From NCBI GenBank assembly GCA_045586505.1, contig JAZNAL010000018.1:1-28903 (forward strand): a stretch of 28,903 bases of DNA, read 5' to 3'. The notes below the pieces were generated by a model. That model saw only the letters and a list, made by a program, of their open reading frames with translations, did no database searches and was not told where the DNA came from. Source of the DNA: Flemingiibacterium sp045586505. Lineage in GTDB: Bacteria > Bacillota > Clostridia > Oscillospirales > CAG-272. A program made the translations under genes and the position numbers. Shown one piece after another: positions 7,664 to 15,090 of the stretch; the stretch's first letter is position 1, and each line of letters begins with the position of its first letter.

Positions 7664-8911
7664 ATGATTAGGGAAAACATGGAATTTATTAAGAGCTTCG
7701 ACCCCGAGGTGGGCGAGGCAATTCAGAAAGAATACGCACGCCAGCAGAGAGGTCTTGAGCCCATCGCCTCCGAGAATGTGGTTTCTCCTGCGGTTATGGC
7801 GGCTATGGGTACAGTCCTTACAAACAAGTACGCTGAGGGTTATCCCGGAAAGCGTTACTACGGCGGATGCGAGTGCGTTGACATCGCGGAAAATATCGCT
7901 ATCGAGCGCGCCTGCAAGCTGTTCGGCGCCGAGCACGCAAACGTTCAGCCTCATTCCGGCGCACAGGCTAACACCGCGGTATACCTCGCGCTCATCAAGC
8001 CCGGCGATACCGTTATGGGTATGAACCTGGCACACGGCGGTCATCTTACCCACGGAAGCCCCGTAAACATCTCCGGTATGCTCTACAACTTTGTTCCCTA
8101 CGGCGTCGAGGACGACGGCAGAATCGACTACGACAAGGTTGAATTCCTCGCAAAGGAAAACAAGCCGAAGCTCATCGTTGCGGGTGCTTCCGCATATCCG
8201 AGAGTTATCGACTTCAAGCGTCTTTCCGAGATCGCAAAAGAAGTTGGGGCATACCTCATGGTAGATATGGCACACATCGCAGGTCTTGTTGCCGCGGGTG
8301 TCCATCCCAGCCCTGTTCCCTACGCAGACGTTGTGACCACCACCACTCATAAGACTCTCCGCGGTCCCAGAGGCGGTCTTATCCTCTGCCGTGAGGAGCT
8401 TGCAAAGCAGATCAACAAGGCGATCTTCCCCGGCTCTCAGGGCGGCCCGCTCATGCACGTTATCGCATCCAAGGCTGTATGCTTCGGCGAAGCACTCAAG
8501 CCCGAATTCAAGGAGTACCAGGCTCAGATCATCAAGAACTCAAAGGCTCTTGCAGACGCGCTTGTTTCCGAAGGCTTCGATCTCGTATCAGGCGGCACCG
8601 ACAATCATCTCATGCTGGTTGATCTTCGCTCCATGGGCATCACCGGCAAGCAGCTCGAAAAGCAGCTCGACGAGGTATATATCACCGTCAACAAGAACGC
8701 GATCCCCAACGACCCCGAATCTCCCTTTGTTACCAGCGGCGTACGCATCGGTACTCCCGCAGTTACCTCCCGCGGTCTCAAGGAAGACGACATGAGAAAG
8801 ATCGCTCACCTTATAAAGCTTGCTGCAACCGATTTTGAGAACTCCGCGGACTACATCCGTGCCGAGGTCACTGCGATCTGCGACAAGTATCCGCTCTACG
8901 AGGGCAAATAA
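7664..8911 (+). CDS. glyA: Serine hydroxymethyltransferase
   Basis: PLP enzyme that interconverts serine and glycine and loads one-carbon units onto tetrahydrofolate. The 415-residue product matches the family length. The PLP-binding lysine lies in VTTTTHKTLRGPRGG (K230). Other family landmarks are EPIASEN near the N-terminus, the GKRYYGGCE segment, QPHSGAQAN and the VDMAHIAGL strand carrying the cofactor-binding Asp and His. The ATG at 7664 follows AAAAGGAG with about 9-nt spacing. Codon use is strongly biased to C-ending codons, as expected for a highly expressed gene. It is the first gene of a co-oriented run that includes cinA, galK and later mnmG-rsmG; how far the transcript extends cannot be told from sequence. 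Confidence 0.97.
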   Translation: MIRENMEFIKSFDPEVGEAIQKEYARQQRGLEPIASENVVSPAVMAAMGTVLTNKYAEGYPGKRYYGGCECVDIAENIAIERACKLFGAEHANVQPHSGAQANTAVYLALIKPGDTVMGMNLAHGGHLTHGSPVNISGMLYNFVPYGVEDDGRIDYDKVEFLAKENKPKLIVAGASAYPRVIDFKRLSEIAKEVGAYLMVDMAHIAGLVAAGVHPSPVPYADVVTTTTHKTLRGPRGGLILCREELAKQINKAIFPGSQGGPLMHVIASKAVCFGEALKPEFKEYQAQIIKNSKALADALVSEGFDLVSGGTDNHLMLVDLRSMGITGKQLEKQLDEVYITVNKNAIPNDPESPFVTSGVRIGTPAVTSRGLKEDDMRKIAHLIKLAATDFENSADYIRAEVTAICDKYPLYEGK

Positions 8912-8945
8912 TAACCCATAACATCACTCCTCCAAGGAGGCACAC

Positions 8946-10211
8946 ATGATAAAGATATCCTCCGCCGAGATACTTTCGGTGGGCACTGAGCTGCTGCTCG
9001 GTGATATCGTAAACACCGATGCGGCGTTTATTTCAAGAAGGCTTGCGGCGATCGGCATCAATCAGTACCATCAAGGAGTCGTCGGGGACAATCCCGAAAG
9101 ACTCTCTGAGGCGCTTGAGATCGCCCTTTCCCGCAGTGATCTCATTATTACGACCGGAGGGCTGGGTCCCACCTACGACGATCTCACCAAGGAGACCGCC
9201 GCAAGGCTTATGGGACGCACTATGTATCTCCACGAGGAGAGCCTCGCCCGCATGATCGAACGTATGTCAAGACGCGGCATAGAGATCACCGAAAACAATA
9301 GAAAGCAGGCATATATGCCTGAGGGCGCAATCGTGTTCAAAAACGACTACGGTACGGCGCCCGGCCTTGCCATTGAGGACGAGGAAAGAGGAAAGATCAT
9401 CATCCTGCTCCCCGGTCCGCCCCGCGAGTGCGAGCCTATGTTCGCCGAGCAGGTAGAGCCGTATTTAAAAAGCTTTTCCGACCACATTTTGCTCTCAAAG
9501 ACTGTGAATATTTTCGGAATGGGCGAATCCAAGGTGGAGACCGTCCTCCGCGAGCTGATGCTGGAATCCAAGAATCCTACTGTCGCACCCTATGCCAAGG
9601 ACGGCGAGGTACAGCTTCGCGTAACCGCAGCAGGCAGTGACGAAGCCGAATGCGCCGCACTGTGCGACGCGGCGATCGAAAAGATACGCGCTTCCGAGGT
9701 AGGAAAATTCATCTACGGCGTGGACGCGGGCAGCCTGGAAGCGGCACTGGTGGCTGAGCTGATACGTCAGGGTAAAACCATCGCCTCCGCAGAGTCCTGT
9801 ACCGGCGGATACGTTTCAAAGCGCATTACGGGCATCAGCGGCTCAAGCGCGGTGCTTGACGCAAGCATTGTCACCTACGCTAACCGTATAAAGGAAAAAT
9901 TAGTAAGCGTTTCACATGAAACCCTCGAGGCTCACGGTGCTGTGTCAAAGGAGACCGCCATCGAGATGGCACGCGGTGTCAGAGGACTGTTCGGTGCCGA
10001 TGTGGGTGTTTCCACCACGGGCATTGCCGGCCCCACCGGCGGCACATCCGAGAAGCCCGTCGGCAGAGTATACGTTGGTGTATCCTGCGAAGGATACGAG
10101 GAAGTGCGCGAGCTGAATCTCGGTGCGACGGCGACCCGCGAGTATATACGCTACGTTTCCGCATCGCACGCCCTCGATCTTGCACGACGTGCGATCTTAA
10201 ATCAGGACTGA
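8946..10211 (+). CDS. cinA: CinA family protein (MoCF-like domain plus nicotinamide-nucleotide amidase)
   Basis: Two-domain protein of 421 residues. The N-terminal half is a molybdopterin-binding-like (COG1058) domain with SVGTELLLGDIVNTD near residue 11 and TTGGLGPTYDD at 69-79, associated with ADP-ribose pyrophosphatase activity in this family. The C-terminal domain (about 255-420) is the PncC/CinA amidase with SAESCTGG, the SIVTY strand and TTGIAGPTGG. PncC converts nicotinamide mononucleotide to nicotinate mononucleotide, part of NAD salvage. Both domains look complete. AAGGAGG lies 6 nt before the ATG, itself part of the small palindrome CTCCAAGGAG. The gap to glyA is 34 nt. The historical competence link (cinA-recA in streptococci) has no support here, as no recA follows. 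Confidence 0.93.
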   Translation: MIKISSAEILSVGTELLLGDIVNTDAAFISRRLAAIGINQYHQGVVGDNPERLSEALEIALSRSDLIITTGGLGPTYDDLTKETAARLMGRTMYLHEESLARMIERMSRRGIEITENNRKQAYMPEGAIVFKNDYGTAPGLAIEDEERGKIIILLPGPPRECEPMFAEQVEPYLKSFSDHILLSKTVNIFGMGESKVETVLRELMLESKNPTVAPYAKDGEVQLRVTAAGSDEAECAALCDAAIEKIRASEVGKFIYGVDAGSLEAALVAELIRQGKTIASAESCTGGYVSKRITGISGSSAVLDASIVTYANRIKEKLVSVSHETLEAHGAVSKETAIEMARGVRGLFGADVGVSTTGIAGPTGGTSEKPVGRVYVGVSCEGYEEVRELNLGATATREYIRYVSASHALDLARRAILNQD

Positions 10212-10257
10212 ACGTCAGGCTATGCACACAATCATAGGCTGAGAAAGGAGCACTACA

Positions 10258-11538
10258 ATGAACGCAAAACAGCTCATCTCCGCCATTAAAAGCGGCAAAT
10301 ACGCTTCCATCTTCACCGAGCTTTACGGCGCGGAAAACTTGAGGGCGCAGGAAGCGCGCTACATTAACACTGTAAATGAGTTTGCAAAGCTGTTCGGTGA
10401 GGATCGTGAGATATCGCTGTTCTCCGTTGCGGGTAGAAGCGAGATCTCCGGCAACCACACCGACCACAACTACGGCAAGGTGCTGGCGGCTTCCATCGAC
10501 CTCGACATCATCGCCGCAGCTTCCAAAAGAGACGATATGCGCATCAACATCAAGTCCGAGGGCTTCCCAATCGACGAGGTCGACATCACAGATCCTACTG
10601 TGGACGAATCGCTTTACTACACCTCCAAGTCCATAATTTCCGGTATGTGCTCCGGCTTCCTAAAGTACGGTCACAAGGTGGGAGGCTACGACGCTTACAC
10701 CACATCCAACGTCCTCAAGGGTTCGGGGCTTTCCTCCTCTGCGGCATTTGAGGACATGGTAGGGCTCATTCTTAACGCCTTCTACAACAGCGGCTCGGTG
10801 GAAAACGCCGAGATCGCAAAGATCGCACAGTACTCGGAGAACGTATTCTTCGGCAAGCCCAGCGGTCTGATGGATCAGACCGCCTGTGCAGTCGGCGGCT
10901 TTGTTGCCATCGACTTCAAGAATCCCAAGGAGCCGATCATCGAAAAGCTCCCCTTCGACCTGACCGCTGCAGGCTACAGCCTGTGTATCGTCAACACCGG
11001 TGAAAACCATGCCGATCTTAATGAGGACTACGCCTCCGTTCCCGCTGACATGAAGAAGGTAGCATCATATTTCGGCAAGCCCGTACTCCGACAGGTAGGT
11101 CTTGACGAGATCCTCAAGAACATCAAGGCACTGCGTGAGTTCGCAGGCGACCGCGCCGTTATGCGTGCTATCCACTACAAGAACGAGAACGAGCGCGTCA
11201 CAAAGCAGACCGCCGCACTCAAAAAGGGTGACATCAACACCTTCTTCGCGGGCGTAATGGCATCCGGAAACTCCAGCTTCAAATATCTACAGAACGTCTG
11301 CAACGTAAAGAACGTGACCGAGCAGGGGCTCGCCCTGGCACTCTGCCTCGCAGAGCAAACTCTTGCAGGCAAGAAGGCGGCGTACCGCGTACACGGCGGA
11401 GGCTTTGCGGGCACCATTCAGGCATTTGTTGCAAACAAGGACGTTCCCACATTCAAGGCGGCACTTGACAGTGCTTTCGGCGAAGGTGCCACCACCGTTC
11501 TCAAAGTTCGCCCCTACGGCGCTATACGAATAGAATAA
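10258..11538 (+). CDS. galK: Galactokinase (GHMP kinase)
   Basis: Cytosolic ATP-dependent kinase, predicted to make galactose 1-phosphate. The 426-residue product carries the three GHMP landmarks: the galactokinase signature GRSEISGNHTDHN at 59-71, the ATP-binding KGSGLSSSAA at 154-163, and the C-terminal HGGGFAGT near 379-386. It is slightly longer than E. coli GalK (382), which I believe is common for clostridial homologues. AAAGGAG precedes the ATG by about 8 nt. No galT, galE or transporter is in the window, so it stands apart from a Leloir operon; another sugar kinase specificity within the family is possible. The next gene starts inside its stop codon (TAATG), indicating translational coupling. 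Confidence 0.88.
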   Translation: MNAKQLISAIKSGKYASIFTELYGAENLRAQEARYINTVNEFAKLFGEDREISLFSVAGRSEISGNHTDHNYGKVLAASIDLDIIAAASKRDDMRINIKSEGFPIDEVDITDPTVDESLYYTSKSIISGMCSGFLKYGHKVGGYDAYTTSNVLKGSGLSSSAAFEDMVGLILNAFYNSGSVENAEIAKIAQYSENVFFGKPSGLMDQTACAVGGFVAIDFKNPKEPIIEKLPFDLTAAGYSLCIVNTGENHADLNEDYASVPADMKKVASYFGKPVLRQVGLDEILKNIKALREFAGDRAVMRAIHYKNENERVTKQTAALKKGDINTFFAGVMASGNSSFKYLQNVCNVKNVTEQGLALALCLAEQTLAGKKAAYRVHGGGFAGTIQAFVANKDVPTFKAALDSAFGEGATTVLKVRPYGAIRIE

Positions 11539-12014
11539 TGGCTAAACAAAAAAAGAAAAAATCAAAGAAGACCGCGCGCGCTGAGTTAACTCCGCAGGGC
11601 GCGGTCAAGGCAAGTCTTAAATCCTTCAACTGGCGGCGCGCTCTGATTATCGCAGTCGCTACTCTCGCCGCGTTTTCCTTCTATGAAGCACTCATCGCGG
11701 TAGAATCCCTTCGCATCGGCGGCATACCGGTCATTATGCCCATATACTTCATCATTGTGACTCTTCTCATCTGCGCCATCGTTTTCTTCAACCACGGGTT
11801 CTCCCAAAAAGAAGTCACTCCCGATATGTTCGATGGCGAATGCGATCCCGAACACATAAAAATCACCTGTGACAACATCAATCGACATAAAGCTATCGCA
11901 AAAAAACTCATGCTCGTTCTGCTTCCGTTTTTATTTGCGATATTTTTTGATATCATCTACCTCTTCTACGGCGATTTCTTCTCGGGGGCAATGGAAGTTA
12001 TATTTGGCGCCTGA
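11538..12014 (+). CDS. Hypothetical three-helix membrane protein
   Basis: I do not recognise this 158-residue family. The first 30 residues are very rich in Lys and Arg and should stay in the cytoplasm. Three hydrophobic segments follow: about 36-57, 61-85 and the segment around residues 121-142. The loop between the second and third contains a short acidic stretch with two cysteines (GECDPEHIKITC). The start ATG overlaps the galK stop codon as TAATG, so translation is probably coupled to galK. Nothing in the sequence points to a transport or enzymatic role. Confidence 0.7.
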   Translation: MAKQKKKKSKKTARAELTPQGAVKASLKSFNWRRALIIAVATLAAFSFYEALIAVESLRIGGIPVIMPIYFIIVTLLICAIVFFNHGFSQKEVTPDMFDGECDPEHIKITCDNINRHKAIAKKLMLVLLPFLFAIFFDIIYLFYGDFFSGAMEVIFGA

Positions 12015-12088
12015 GGTGAGGATGGTGCGCTGTGTTTGCGTATAGGAGTTACGCGCCTCCCCCACCTTAGCAAGAAAAGGACAATATA

Positions 12089-12871
12089 ATGGCTATATTT
12101 ACGGTTTATACGCTTGCATCGAGCTCCAAGGGGAACTCGGTTTATGTGAGACTTGATGATGACGAGATACTGATCGACGCGGGAATAAGCTGCAAGCGTG
12201 TCTGCGAGGCGCTTAAGGAGCTTGATACGCATATATCGCGCATCAAGGCGATATTTGTAACTCACGAGCACTCCGACCACGTGGCAGGACTTGAAATTAT
12301 CGCAAAAAACTATAAGATACCGATACATATGACCGAACCGTCGGCGCGGGCGCATCTTAAGTCGGCTAAGACCGTGTACAGCGCCGAGGCGGCGGTGATA
12401 CATCCGCTTTTGTATACGGAAAAGGTGGGAGCGCTTGAGGTCAGCTCCTTTGCGACACCGCATGACAGCGCCGCAAGCGTGGGATATGTGATAACCGACG
12501 GCACGGACGAGCACACGGTGGCGGTCGCAACCGATATCGGGTGCGTGACCGATGAGGTATCGGACGCGCTTCTCGGTGTCCGCAACATCATACTCGAATC
12601 CAATCACGATGAGAATATGCTGCTGTGCGGATCCTATCCCTATGAGCTGAAGCGACGCATACTGTCTAGTCACGGTCACCTCTCAAACGAAGCCGCCGCG
12701 GCATTCGTGTCAAGACTCGCCGCATCGGGCACACAACGCATACTGCTCGCGCACCTAAGCGAGGAGAACAATCTGCCCGAGCTTGCATATCATTCGTCGC
12801 TGTGTTCGCTTTGCGGATGCGACATCTTTCTCGGCGTGGCATCGCCGAATGTACCCACAAAACTCGTATAA
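12089..12871 (+). CDS. walJ: MBL-fold metallohydrolase, WalJ/YycJ type
   Basis: Metallo-beta-lactamase-fold protein of 260 residues, most similar by motif to YycJ/WalJ, a predicted 5'-3' exonuclease associated with the WalRK region of Firmicutes. The metal site is the HEHSDH at 59-64, preceded by LIDAGISCK and followed by ATPHDSA, AVATDIG and the HLSEENN segment near the C-terminus. AAAAGGA stands before the ATG. It is followed 35 nt later by rlmH; both families occur in the walRK-walHI-walJ-rlmH neighbourhood of Bacillus, but walRK are absent here. The first half uses many G-ending codons (gcg, gtg, acg), unlike the C-ending bias of glyA or nfnB, which may reflect a different strand history. 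Confidence 0.85.
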   Translation: MAIFTVYTLASSSKGNSVYVRLDDDEILIDAGISCKRVCEALKELDTHISRIKAIFVTHEHSDHVAGLEIIAKNYKIPIHMTEPSARAHLKSAKTVYSAEAAVIHPLLYTEKVGALEVSSFATPHDSAASVGYVITDGTDEHTVAVATDIGCVTDEVSDALLGVRNIILESNHDENMLLCGSYPYELKRRILSSHGHLSNEAAAAFVSRLAASGTQRILLAHLSEENNLPELAYHSSLCSLCGCDIFLGVASPNVPTKLV

Positions 12872-12906
12872 TTTACTGTTCGGCACAGCGCCGAAAAGGG
12901 GAAACA

Positions 12907-13389
12907 ATGCTTCGCATACATATCGTTCATGTAGGAACAATCAAAGAAAAATATCTCACCGATGCGGTGGCTGAATACGAAAAGCGGCTCAGTGCATACT
13001 GCCAGATCCACAACATCTCCGTCAAGGAGGAGCGTCTTCCCGAAAAGCCCTCCGCCTCGGAAATATCCGCCGCGATCCGCCGCGAGGGCGAGCGTATCCT
13101 CGCCGCGCTTCCGCCAAGGGCTTATAATATTGCGCTCTGCGTTGAGGGAAAACAGTGCTCCTCCGAAAAATTCTCCGAACGGCTAACCTCAGTTGCCAAC
13201 GAAGGCTTTTCCGATGTCTGCCTCATCATCGGCGGCTCGGACGGGCTTTCCGATGAAGTGAAGCAGTCCTGCCGTATGCGGCTCTCTGTATCCGAGATGA
13301 CCTTCCCCCATCAGCTCATGCGAGTGATACTGCTTGAACAGCTTTACCGTGCCTTCAATATCGCCGCTGGCGGTAAATACCATAAATAG
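12907..13389 (+). CDS. rlmH: 23S rRNA (pseudouridine-1915-N3)-methyltransferase RlmH
   Basis: SPOUT-class methyltransferase acting on pseudouridine 1915 in helix 69 of 23S rRNA in assembled 70S ribosomes. The 160-residue length is standard. Motifs are LCVEGKQCSSEKF (77-89), the SAM-binding IIGGSDGL (107-114) and the C-terminal FPHQLMRVILLEQLYRA ending in the typical YHK. The ATG at 12907 follows AAAAGGGG with about 6-nt spacing. An in-frame ATG at 12802 inside walJ would add a 35-residue extension foreign to the family and is rejected. An array of inverted repeats starts 21 bp after the stop. Confidence 0.95.
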   Translation: MLRIHIVHVGTIKEKYLTDAVAEYEKRLSAYCQIHNISVKEERLPEKPSASEISAAIRREGERILAALPPRAYNIALCVEGKQCSSEKFSERLTSVANEGFSDVCLIIGGSDGLSDEVKQSCRMRLSVSEMTFPHQLMRVILLEQLYRAFNIAAGGKYHK

Positions 13390-13410
13390 TACAAACGAAA
13401 GGGACTTGAA

Positions 13411-13525
13411 GTCTGAAAATAAATTTTCAGACAGGGTTTTGTGGCTTATCTTTCACCCCGTGAAAGATTTTGCTGCGCAAACCAGCCCCAATTTCCCGGA
13501 AAGGAAGCTTTTGCTTCGCAAAAGC
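13411..13525 (+). repeat. Array of five consecutive short inverted repeats
   Basis: Within 115 bases between rlmH and the WG-repeat gene stand five adjoining palindromes. They are GTCTGAAAAT/ATTTTCAGAC (13411-13432), ATCTTTCAC/GTGAAAGAT (13448-13468, loop CCC), TTTGC/GCAAA (13469-13481), TTTCC/GGAAA (13492-13502) and GCTTTTGC/GCAAAAGC (13507-13525, loop TTC). None is followed by a good T-run, so a simple terminator is not supported. The last hairpin ends one base before an ATG at 13527, with GGAAAGGAA just before it. It may be a dispersed palindromic element or a structured leader. Confidence 0.6.
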
Positions 13526-13526
13526 C

Positions 13527-15056
13527 ATGGTCATAAGAATGAATATACCAAGACAGATCACACAGCGCGCACTTCCGGTAGCTGTCCTTGCGTTTGTTAT
13601 CGTCGCCGCTATCGCATATCAGCGGGGTGTGTACGATTTTACCTTCATCGAGCGTCAGCCGGCGATTAATTCCGGTACGGACACCGCCTATGAGTCAACG
13701 GATACTACGCCGTCTGACACCGGACCGATCGAAACGATCACGCCTCCCGATACCAAGCCGCCCGTAGTGGAGCTTCCCACGATCAATGAGTTTTTGGCTC
13801 CGCTCTATACCACCGCAACACTCAAAAACTCGGGCTATGTCGTCACCGATACCAAATGGACCTTCGGCTACGCATTCGGTCGTGCAGATATGACTGCGGT
13901 CGGTACCGATGCCTATTCTCTTCGCACCCGTGTGACCGAGGTGCCCGAGCGTGTACCCTACGGCAAATACAGCGGTTACATTACCGAAATGAAAGAAATC
14001 ACCGAGGCAAGACCCGCGCTCGAAGTCTACATGGACTACATAATCGTGGACAAAGGCGAGCTTGTGGATCTGCTCAGGGCTGACGGAACGCTTCTCGCAG
14101 CAGATTTCGATATAAACACCTACCGCCCCGCGTACACGCGCGACAAGGATGACCGTCCGCTGTTTGTAGCCGAAACTCAGTCCCGCTACAACCCTAAGAA
14201 CACTATCGAGCAGTATTATTACCTCGATGACAACGGCACTCCCTCCGTCAGCGATTACAACGACAAAGCCGACGGCAGAGGGCTTTATATAAACTACCCT
14301 ACCGACTACGGCAAGACAAACGACCAAAACTACACCCGTTACTATGATAACGAGACAGGACTTTATGCATTTACCAACATCAACGGCTATCCGAGCACTG
14401 AGGTGAAATACCTTTATTTGTTCAACTTCAGCGAGGATATGGCGGCGGTGGTAAACGGGGACGGCTTTATGTCCTTTGTCAGCAAGAATTTCGCCGAGCG
14501 TATCGTCAGCGGCACCATGTCCTACCAGAGTTACAAGAACGCCTCCATGAGACGTGTTTACAATCAGTATCTCATGCCCGATACCTACGGTATCGAATCG
14601 CTTGGCTTCTTCTACTTCGAGCACGGGCTTGTCCGTGTCAGACGTCAGATTGTCGACGCACCGCACTTCGAGATGCACGGCTGGCGTGAGATTGCCTCCG
14701 ACGAGGATGTCCTCCTGCGCGCCGACGGCACGGAGTTTATAACTCCCACAGACTATAACGTACTCGCCTACTCAAACGGCATGATCCTCCTTGAAAAGGA
14801 CGGCCACTACGGCTTTATGGACTACACCGGCAAGTGGATCGTCGATCCCGTTTACACCGCTGCCAAGCCTTTTTGTGAGGGCCTTGCAGTTATCGGCAAG
14901 GACGGAAAAATGGGCATGATCGATACATCCGGCGAATTTGTGATCCCCATGATCTTCGACCATGTCGGAAGTGCTTCGGGCGGTATCGTCACCGCCTTTG
15001 ATGAGTCCTGCGGTTGGGTAGTGCTAAACAAAGTAGTTTGGACAGGCAATCAATGA
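13527..15056 (+). CDS. Membrane-anchored WG-repeat protein
   Basis: Function unknown. The 509-residue product begins with a short basic segment and one hydrophobic helix (about 16-31), an uncleaved signal anchor. A Thr/Pro/Asp-rich linker (about 45-85) follows, then a large extracytoplasmic region rich in Tyr, Asp and Asn. The last 85 residues contain WG (KWG) beta repeats, recognisable as YGFMDYTGKWIVDP and MGMIDTSGEFVIP, followed by the decayed CGWVVLNK. Such proteins are common and uncharacterised in Clostridia and may bind ligands or wall components outside the cell. The start is uncertain: the ATG at 13527 directly follows a hairpin, and an ATG at 13539 is also possible; neither has a good Shine-Dalgarno at normal distance. 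mnmG follows after 34 nt. Confidence 0.75.
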   Translation: MVIRMNIPRQITQRALPVAVLAFVIVAAIAYQRGVYDFTFIERQPAINSGTDTAYESTDTTPSDTGPIETITPPDTKPPVVELPTINEFLAPLYTTATLKNSGYVVTDTKWTFGYAFGRADMTAVGTDAYSLRTRVTEVPERVPYGKYSGYITEMKEITEARPALEVYMDYIIVDKGELVDLLRADGTLLAADFDINTYRPAYTRDKDDRPLFVAETQSRYNPKNTIEQYYYLDDNGTPSVSDYNDKADGRGLYINYPTDYGKTNDQNYTRYYDNETGLYAFTNINGYPSTEVKYLYLFNFSEDMAAVVNGDGFMSFVSKNFAERIVSGTMSYQSYKNASMRRVYNQYLMPDTYGIESLGFFYFEHGLVRVRRQIVDAPHFEMHGWREIASDEDVLLRADGTEFITPTDYNVLAYSNGMILLEKDGHYGFMDYTGKWIVDPVYTAAKPFCEGLAVIGKDGKMGMIDTSGEFVIPMIFDHVGSASGGIVTAFDESCGWVVLNKVVWTGNQ

Positions 15057-15090
15057 TTATACCATATTTTCCATTATAAGGTGTATTGTG

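Noticed and set aside
8929..8940. Palindrome CCTCCAAGGAGG covering the cinA ribosome binding site
   Set aside because: The two-base loop cannot form a stable hairpin; any strong AAGGAGG preceded by a few pyrimidines gives this pattern.
9908..9923. parS-like CGTTTCACATGAAACC inside cinA
   Set aside because: It matches parS at 13 of 16 positions but breaks the central CACGTG core that ParB needs, and it encodes ordinary CinA residues. Probably chance.
10222..10242. Short inverted repeat CTATG/CATAG between cinA and galK
   Set aside because: Only 5 bp with an 8-nt loop and no T-run; not a terminator and not distinguishable from chance.
13491..13504. Resemblance of ATTTCCCGGAAAGG to the Noc binding site ATTTCCCGGGAAAT
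   Set aside because: It lacks one central G and loses symmetry; it is better explained as one of the five palindromes in the array.
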